In this document: one piece after another, positions 57,461-64,000 of the stretch
How positions within the stretch are numbered: position 1 is the stretch's first letter
Layout of the letters: the number at the start of each line of letters is the position of its first letter
Source of the DNA: Trichopria drosophilae
Taxonomy: Eukaryota > Arthropoda > Insecta > Hymenoptera > Diapriidae
Direction: 5' to 3'
DNA: 64,000 nucleotides
NCBI GenBank assembly: GCA_030407085.1
Contig: CM059582.1
Coordinates: 69,955,501 to 70,019,500, forward strand
Made by a program: the position numbers and the translations under genes
Notes under the pieces: model-generated
What the model saw: the letters and a program-made list of their open reading frames with translations, nothing else
Database searches by the model: none
What the model was told of the DNA's origin: nothing

Positions 57461-59823
57461 AAATGGTGCCGAAACCCGGGAATCAATGCCGGTAATCAGG
57501 GAAGTGGGGTTGGAGAGAATTTGTGATTTATTTATTTGTTTATTTATTTATCTATTCCTTATTTATTTGAAAATTTATTTTGACGGGTTAAATTATTCTA
57601 CATTGTAATTCAGCGGTTTGAGTCGAAATATCGATCCTTTCGAGTTTGTTGAATATGAAATACAAAACAGCGCCTTTGACAGGTGTTCTGGCGAACATCA
57701 TCTTTCTCTAGATGTCCGTAAGAACATCGCGCCTTTATAAATGTTGAAACGAAACTGTTGCGAACAGTTCGAATCGTTCTAATGATATTACCCGCTTGCA
57801 TAGTTAAATTAAGAGACGAAGTAATAATCGAGGCTAAAAGAAGACGGCTGCAGACACGACGTGAGGGTGATAGCAATTCGAGTCGAGAGATCGTTTATAA
57901 GAAAATCGTTTTCGGGGCGGAAAAAACGAATTGATCTACAATAAGTAGACTAAATCGCGTCGAAGGATTCAATGGGTGCAACATAGTCCGCAACAATCCG
58001 CGTCGGGGAGAGGGATTGGTTCGTTGCGCGGAGCGGCCCGTCGTCCCAAGCTTGCCTTTAAATGGAGAGTAGCCCGAAGTGCTAAATGGAGAGTAGCCCG
58101 AGCAAACTGGGCTGGCACTAGGGTGAACAAGAAGTTTCTAGGCTTAAGTGGGAATCGGTGTCTCGCCTTCGAATATGAAGTTCGTTGGTTCGCAGCGTAG
58201 AAATTTGAATTTGCCTTCGGCGCGCGCGTGCGCGAGTTGGGTTTCTTTCGATGATACGCGATCATACGTGGCGGTTCGTATCAATTTCTTGGCTTGGTGG
58301 CTGCACCCTTTCGTTTCTTTTTTCTAATAAATGGATCTTATTGCCTAACATTGTGCCCATTATTCACCCTTCGATCAACAACAATAACAATGTATAATTG
58401 AAATGAAGAAAACAAAAAAAAAGTGTAAAGTGAGGAGATAGTAAATATTAATAGGAATAACTTGCGTACAAAAAGTATTGAAATACTTAGTTCGTCTTAA
58501 TAAACGAGATATATTGGTGGTTAATAGAAGGGTTTCCTACAGGAAATAAATATATAGTAGTGACTATAAGAAACGTTTTAAATAGAAAGTTTCTTTTAAT
58601 GGTTACTAACCGCTTCTCTTAGTGTAACGATGGATTTTCACGATTAAAAGGAATCTCGCCTTTGCTACTCTGACTTCGTCAAAAGAACGTGTTGCGAACA
58701 GAATTGATGCCTCGTGTATTTGCGGTACCCGGCGTGTTTTTTCCACTATGGTGGTTTTCCCACTACATCGTCCCGAATGAGGGGTACTTCTCCAAGTCGA
58801 AGGGTGCCTCTAGGTCCTAACGTTATGGGCCCTTTGAAAGCCGTAGTACTTTCCAGATAGCTAGATATAGTTAGATAGATAGATATCGAGGAAAGTGCCG
58901 ATACGATTTATGACGAATTTGAATTTGAATATAGTCTGTAATTCGGTGCCGACAAAGTATATTGATCGATAAAGACAAACGAGAGATTCGATTTGACAGT
59001 TAGTCTAATTCGGACATTCGGGCGCGAAGGTATCACGGCGAATGTAGGAATAAATAAAACTTTTTGAATTCGAATCGTCGAGTTTTAATCGCGAGTCATA
59101 TCCAATTATTTTAGTCGTAAAGGAAATGGAATTTAATAAGATTATCCGATAGAAATATTTTACATAAAAGGAATTTGATTTGTAATATTTTAAGGCATCA
59201 TTAATTTAAAAATAAAATTCTGAAAATAAAAGTATAAATATAATTTCATGTAGCCGCATGATTGTGACTGGAAATATGTAAGCATGATTGGACCAAGAGA
59301 GGCGGCCAATCATTGATTGTTATTGATGAAACAAAGAAAGAAAAAGGAGTGTTCCTGGTCCATCCCTGATTTGCTTAAGATGAATAATTAATTAATTTAG
59401 AATCGATCGGTCCTACTATTTAAATGCGAAATGATTTAATTGTATTGTTTACCGGATTTGACTTCCATTGTCTATTGTTGTGGATTATCCCTCACTGTCT
59501 TCGCCTTCCCGTTATTTTCGTTCGTTGTTTATTATTTTTTCTTATTCTTGTTATTATTATTTTTCGTTGTTATTCCCTTTCCCCATCCCCGTAGATCCAC
59601 GTAGTGTGGAAGGACATTGGTCCAACCGTTGTCTTCGAAGCCACTCGGGCTCAGGTGCATTTTGCACTCGGGGCCTTTCGACCCCGCCGTAGAGCTTGGC
59701 TCTAACATGTGGGTCACAACACGCTGGAGAGACTAGGTGCTCTCCAGGTAATTTAGGCTGTGGGTAGCTGCGAGGGGGAGGAAAGAGGTGATCAAAGAAA
59801 ATAGTTTTATTTCTTGTTAAATT
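57461..59823 (+). other. LARD-like element interior, non-coding
   Basis: Contains the primer-binding site at its start, a duplicated 24-bp word (AAATGGAGAGTAGCCCGA, at 58061 and 58085), a GC-rich block at 57970-58260 and a purine-rich stretch near 59770-59790 that may be the polypurine tract, about 35 bp before the right LTR. No frame with retroelement motifs. Confidence 0.7.
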
Positions 59824-60426
59824 TGTTCCGGATCGCCACGCGACGGAGCTCCTAATAACCGTTTAGGTCGAGTGGGATAATATTATAATAAAATTCCTGT
59901 AGAATTAGGAGGAAAATATGAATTAACTTCTTTGCAATTAGTTTGTTTTGGGGCGTGGTTGTTGTTTTCCGAAGTCCTGCCTCTAGTAAACAAATAATCC
60001 GAACCCGAATAAACGGGCCTGTGGAAGGCACCTTTAGTTAGTTGATCGTGGGGTTCCGAGACGTTCGGACCAGTTTATCATTATAGTTCGGGTATATCAG
60101 AGACAGAACCTTGAGGTGCGTTGGTTGTGACTTCCCGGGTCGCTTCGCGGTCTCATCGGTGGGTGAGTAATATTCGACATATTTATTATATTGTGTATTA
60201 TGTTATTTATTTATATATTATATGGAAGTGACATTTATTGGCGAGATATGTCTGGGGCAGGGTCCGCTCATAAGCCCCACTGAAGAGTCCGTGAGCGGAC
60301 CCGGGACGAAACATCAGCCAACTTTTTTATTTATATTCTTGTAATATTTGCATGTGACCTAGCATTTATCGAAATATATATTCGACCCCTATAACCGCGC
60401 GACAACCCCCTTCCCTGTAAGTAACA
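59824..60426 (+). repeat. LARD-like element 3' LTR
   Basis: 603 bp, one insertion and about four substitutions relative to the 5' LTR. Confidence 0.9.
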
Positions 60427-60815
60427 ATTAACAATCTGTGTCTCAAAAAGTGGCGGGTAATTAAAAGCCCTGCAGACATACCAAGGCAAAGCGACTTTTA
60501 CAGTTGTGGAGTTTTCGTAATGTATTACATGAACTGTATTGCTCAAAAGAAGGATTTTCAAAGCAATTTTAATCCCGATGCCTATCGCAAAAACATATGC
60601 CAATTATTAATGCGTTTCTCAGACTCAATGGAAAATGTATGTACTTATTGCACAAGTAATAGGAAAAATGTAGACGAAAACTTACGTGCGCAATCTGCAA
60701 AAGATATGCGCATAAAAGTTGTTTACATCATATTGGTCATGTTCAGTATGCCAATATTGAATATACTTGTCTGTTGTGCAGACAATACGTCCATTGTAGA
60801 TACGAGAGAAAGTGA
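60427..60815 (+). pseudogene. Ulp1-type protease C-terminus plus PHD-like finger, end of the composite element gene
   Basis: The first five bases are the right ATTAA duplication. From 60432 the frame, in phase with 56858, reads IPRQSDFYSCGVFVMYYMNC: Gln (codon 60487) and Cys (codon 60505) sit six residues apart as the oxyanion Gln and nucleophile Cys of Ulp1 proteases. The domain finishes near LLMRFSDS. Then VCTYCTSN begins a Cys-rich finger; after a frameshift near 60680 the frame at 60687-60815 gives CAICKRYAHKSCLHHIG and YTCLLCRQYVHC, a CxxC-H-C-CxxC pattern like a PHD finger, ending in TGA at 60813-60815. Confidence 0.75.
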
Positions 60816-61469
60816 ACTATTATTTTTGTAAAAGAAATGACAGAAAACGAATATGGTAAATTTTTGTGTTTCATTTACATATGTAGACTGATAGAAAAAA
60901 TTGGCTATTCAAGTCAAAGTATCTGTAGCGCAACGAATTTTGTTGCTAGATTTGGATTAGCAAAATCTTCCGCTACTCTAGCCAATCGAATTGGGTGCGG
61001 CAGCAAATTGTTGTCGATTAATTCAAAAAACTTGTTTGTTGTAACGAATCAAGCATTTAGTTTCGCTGTTTCAGTGAAATTATTTGTATCGGTGTATGAA
61101 GTATAACATGTAGCTCAATAGCTTTACCCTGAAGTAATGGTAGTTTTCGGTCCATGGTCGTAAAGTAACATCGGACGGCTGGAGTACCGATTGGGCGTCC
61201 GAGGACTTGCGAAGCTGGTCCGAGGATGCACAAGAGGCAAGAAGCCGTCCGATTTTACGGCCGAGGAGCGAACATTGCTTTTCTTCACAAGTGTCGAAAA
61301 GTGCGCGATAGGTGAAGAAAAGGACATTTCGATAAAGGCAATTTTTCTTTAATTAAATATCTATGAATGTAGATACGTAATAGAAATAGAATCTCAATTA
61401 TCTTTTGTTGATTTATTAGGAGCATTTCGTGCTGCTAGTTGGTGTCATCAAGTTTCAATGGAAATAATT
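60816..61469. other. Non-coding, likely 3' flank of the composite element
   Basis: A 89-codon plus frame at 60837-61106 has no recognised similarity. 61120-61320 is GC-richer. Element terminus not identified. Confidence 0.35.
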
Positions 61470-61598
61470 GGCGAGTTTCGCTAATAATATTCGGCGAGTA
61501 TCGCTAGACATTATCGGCGAATTTCGCTAAAAATAACTGGCGAGTTTCGCTAAAAACAATCGGCGAGTTTCGCTAGACACATTTGATGAGTTTCTCTG
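61470..61598 (+). repeat. 23-bp tandem repeat
   Basis: Five complete units starting GGCGAGTTTCGCTA (61470, 61493, 61516, 61539, 61562) and a degenerate sixth start at 61585. Unit starts are conserved and unit ends vary. Confidence 0.85.
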
Positions 61599-62210
61599 AA
61601 AAGAATTCGATTACTCGATTGTATACTCTGTAAATTGTCCGATTTACTGTAAAACATGTAGTGAATGCTTATAAGTCATCGACTCATTTTGCTCGAAAAG
61701 TTGATAATCCCGCGGCTGTTTCATTTTAATTGGTAAGTTAAATCAGAAGAAGGAAAATAGTATTTTTTTGCGCTCAGAGTGTGAAATAATAGCATGTGCA
61801 ACGCGGAAGCACATGTGTTTTGCTCCCTCATTGCACATTATACCATTTTCCTTTCCCAATTTCAGTCAAGAAATTATTTTTGCACCTTTTGATAATTTTG
61901 TAATATATAAAATATATTCTTTAAAAGAAAATAGACGGTTTGAGCCTTCGATTAATTGTCACGTATTACAAAATTACAATCATAAATGAATTGTTTTATA
62001 AAGCATGCGGCATTTCTGACGAACTGAAATGTATGAAAATAAATAATTTATTTGCACAAAACCCAACATGTTATCACGATTTCTCCGTTATTTCTACAGA
62101 AAAAATTATTAATTTGTTCTCATTTCCATAAAAGACAATATATTTTATTCCACCACGATCTAATGTGACGTCGCGTTAGATACCTCTATCGATGCTTATA
62201 ATTTAGCACT
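61599..62210. other. Non-coding, AT-rich
   Basis: Short ORFs without similarity. Near 62165-62210, GACGTCGCGTTAGATACCTC and ACTCGTG are the inverse of sequence at 35505-35555, so a dispersed element end lies here. Confidence 0.4.
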
Positions 62211-62340
62211 CGTGAAGGTAAATGTCCCAGTTGCTGACCAGGTCTATACCTGGCCAGTCATTTGTGACCGCATTTCTATTGTGGTCAGCAGTTGGGACCA
62301 ATCTTAAGGTGGCCAGCAACTGGGACATTTATCTTACACG
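62211..62340. mobile_element. MITE of about 130 bp
   Basis: Left end CGTGAAGGTAAATGTCCCAG then TTGCTGACCA is inverted at the right end (TGGCCAGCAACTGGGACATT then TATCTTACACG) with two mismatches and one indel. An inner inverted copy of the CAGTTGCTGACC word lies near 62283. It ends exactly where the insulin-degrading-enzyme-like exon begins to be readable. The frame through it is incidental. Confidence 0.65.
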
Positions 62341-62990
62341 GTTGGCCATAGAAGGTTACGACGATAAACAGAACGTACTTCTCACGAAAATCATGGACCG
62401 TATGGTTAATTTCACAATCGATCCCAAAAGGTTCGAGATATTATTAGAAAGTGTAAGTGACCATAGAAAAATTCCAGTAAATTTTAGACTTCGATATTAT
62501 ACATATGATTTAAAATAATTGTCAATTTTTAGTATATTAGAGGCCTGAAAAATGTTGCGGCAGATCAGCCTTATCAACACTCGTATTATCTGGCAGTGTT
62601 ATTATCCGAACATATGTGGCTTAGGACTGAATTTCTTACATGTAGCAACAGTAAGTTTTGTCAAACAGAAATTTAAAAGCAACTATATACGTTACTAATG
62701 AAAAATCATTTTGTAGTGGTGACAGTGGAGAAACTGCAACAATTCATACTACAGTTCTTGAATAAATTACATATCGAGTGCCTGATTCATGGAAATGTGA
62801 CAAAGAACGATGCATTGGACCTTGTCAAAATAGTTGAGACGAAATTGACTTTTTCCGTTAAAGATCTTATGCCACTGTTGCCAAAACACTTAATTTTGTA
62901 TCGAGAAATTGAACTAGCACGAAGTATGAATCGAAATAAATATTTCATTACAGCGGTGAAAAATTCGGGACGATTACATTTTTCTTAAGA
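62341..62990 (+). pseudogene. Insulin-degrading enzyme (M16 metallopeptidase) partial gene, three exons
   Basis: Exon A (to 62452) reads IEGYDDKQNVLLTKIMDRMV then NFTIDPKRFEILLES, followed by GTAAGT. Exon B (62533-62650, after TTTTTAG) reads RGLKNVAADQPYQHSYYLAV then LLSEHMWLRTEF, followed by GTAAGT. Exon C (from 62717, after TTTTGTAG) reads VEKLQQFILQFLNKLHIECL then IHGNVTKNDALDLVKIVE and LLPKHLILYREIELARSMN. Order, spacing and residues match the middle region of insulysin, a cytosolic M16 zinc protease. The junction phases are compatible. Exon A lacks its start because of the MITE, and exon C runs into a stop at 62988 where the family continues. The zinc-binding N-terminal domain is not in the window. 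It is either a fragment of a duplicated gene or part of a real, disrupted gene. Confidence 0.8.
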
Positions 62991-63093
62991 TACCAAGGAA
63001 TTTCGAGCAACTTCATAACAAAAATTCGAATACATATAATTAATTTTTTACCGGGCGTGGTGCACGAGGGGGTATGAGTATCTTGAATGGCAA
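62991..63093. other. Short spacer
   Basis: Junction between the M16 fragment and the LINE 3' end. Confidence 0.3.
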
Positions 63094-63113
63094 TATTATT
63101 ATTATTATTATTA
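63094..63113 (-). repeat. (ATT)n tail of the LINE
   Basis: Six to seven ATT units on the plus strand, i.e. (AAT)n at the 3' end of the minus-strand LINE. I-type LINEs typically end in such trinucleotide tails. Confidence 0.6.
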
Positions 63114-63449
63114 TACGACTTTATTGAGACCAAGAGGGAAGATACATAAAAACTCCATCATGGGCAAATGGCGAGTCACAGCTATCAGCTGTTTTACAGA
63201 CTGACCCATAAATCAGTAAATTTAACAGAATACAAAGAGAAAAAGTCATAAACATACATAAATACACAAAATATAGTTCACATCAGTAAATTTCACATCA
63301 GTAAATTTAGCAGAGTACAATAAGAAAAAGCCATAAACATACATAAATACACAAAATATAGTTCACAGAAATATAAACATACATACAAAAAATATAAACA
63401 TACATAAATACTCCAAAATATAGCTCACAGAAACGCAACATTCACACTA
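63114..63449 (-). repeat. LINE 3' untranslated region with an 85-bp tandem repeat
   Basis: 63213-63297 and 63298-63382 are near-identical 85-bp units (TCAGTAAATTT start, then CATAAACATACATAAATACA), followed by a third partial unit to about 63430. Confidence 0.6.
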
Positions 63450-63995
63450 TTACAATTGACGATTACGCAAATGATAAAACTCGCTCACCCTACTCATAAA
63501 TAGACTACTAGAAAGAACAGATTTACGAATGTTTAACAGAAGAGCATTGAAAATTTTCGTCGTATAGTACGAAAACGAGCCAGTATATTTGCTGGATGAG
63601 TGAACTGGATATCTTAGAGTATATAGAACAGCGCTCCTACAATTACTTGTATTACTCCCGAGAAATTGCAGAACAGAATGGAGATACTCTGGTTCTTTTA
63701 TCGATAATAGTTTACTTAAGATTTTTAAAATTCGGATCTCCATTCTATCCTGCATCCTCAGCTGGCCAGACTTCAGAAAAGCTGGCGAAATATGGTCGTA
63801 TTTCCTAATAAGGTAAATATAACGCAAACAGGCGTGTTGAACTGCCTGAACTCTCGACCAGTTCTTCCGGGAAAGACAGGGGCCGAATACAGATATACAA
63901 TATAAAAGATGTGGAAGAACAAGAAGTTCACATAATCTAGATTTGGTGTCGCTGGTTAATTCACGTCTAAACGGATAAAGTTGTCGCAATCTCAC
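63450..63995 (-). pseudogene. LINE reverse transcriptase C-terminal region, cut by the window edge
   Basis: A 181-codon minus frame without stops: LRQLYPFRRELTSDTKSRLC then ELLVLPHLLYCISVFGPCLS, then WSRVQAVQHACLRYIYLIRK. This is the thumb/connection region found after the YADD motif in Jockey/I/CR1-type LINEs (compare SLLVPHLDYCCVVYNN in the LINE at 11138-12564). The C-terminus ends at HLRNRQL, just before the 3' untranslated region. The upstream part lies beyond the window. The first Met is not a true start. Whether the element is intact cannot be judged. Confidence 0.7.
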
Positions 63996-64000
63996 AAAAG

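Larger units (their letters stand above)
56859..60426. mobile_element. Non-coding (LARD-like) LTR retroelement
   Basis: LTRs of 602 bp (56859-57460) and 603 bp (59824-60426), TGTTCCGG...AGTAACA, with about five differences. TGGTGCCGAAACCCGGGA (57464-57481) is a classical primer-binding site on the plus strand, so the element runs plus. The 2.36-kb interior has no gag or pol frame; it must have been copied with proteins supplied in trans. Exact ATTAA duplications flank it. Confidence 0.9.

Noticed and set aside
60837..61106. 89-codon frame after the composite gene
   Set aside because: No recognised domain, and it begins right after the frameshifted finger without any linking feature.

Overview
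The window looks like a transposon-dense stretch of an AT-rich arthropod, probably insect, nuclear genome. The evidence is spliced host exons with GT/AG junctions, a BEL/Pao and a copia LTR retrotransposon, CR1/I-type LINE pieces, Tc1/mariner, Helitron and MITE debris, and a protein-primed DNA polymerase B element of the Polinton/Maverick kind. There is no bacterial gene organisation. Hymenoptera is a guess from the mix of elements, not a demonstrated assignment.

Layout. 1-3063: pyrimidine-rich, mostly non-coding. 3073-6619: a 3.5-kb foldback element bounded by a 9-bp target duplication, carrying four tRNA-like Pol III promoter segments. 7480-9062: a second inverted-repeat element holding a broken ORF. 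9383-10430: Helitron helicase remnant and tail. 11138-14910: CR1-like LINE on the minus strand, broken. 16143-16600: mariner and LINE scraps. 16606-23905: PolB element rearranged into a near-palindrome of two opposed partial polymerase genes. 25825-25995: a probable host exon. 26760-30660: inverted and direct repeats around a dead mariner-type transposase (27853-28892) and a MITE (29028-29810). 31300-32350: further Helitron-type repeat. 33739-34766: a candidate three-exon gene for an 89-residue protein (minus), with a palindromic MITE in its second intron. 34880-38160: motif-rich non-coding repeats. 38380-45700: palindromic repeat block with a young copia element (40105-44726) inserted near its centre. 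46812-60815: one large mobile-element gene split by two younger LTR elements, a BEL/Pao (49071-55343) and a coding-free LTR element (56859-60426). 61470-62340: 23-bp tandem array and a MITE. 62341-62990: insulin-degrading-enzyme-like exons with introns. 63094-63995: 3' end of a LINE running off the window.

The main object of interest is the 46812-60815 gene. Read through its two insertions it encodes, in order, a Mutator-like RNase H-fold transposase region, a YqaJ/lambda-type exonuclease, an Ulp1-type (C48) cysteine protease with visible His, Asp, Gln and Cys catalytic positions, and a Cys/His-rich PHD-like finger. The second insertion has a perfect 5-bp target duplication and leaves the reading frame in register on both sides, so the exonuclease-protease linkage is original. 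The linkage of the transposase half to the nuclease half across the BEL/Pao element is an inference from position and family resemblance.

A recurring theme is large inverted repeats: at least four multi-kilobase or kilobase foldback structures occur in 64 kb, some with internal tandem units that switch orientation.
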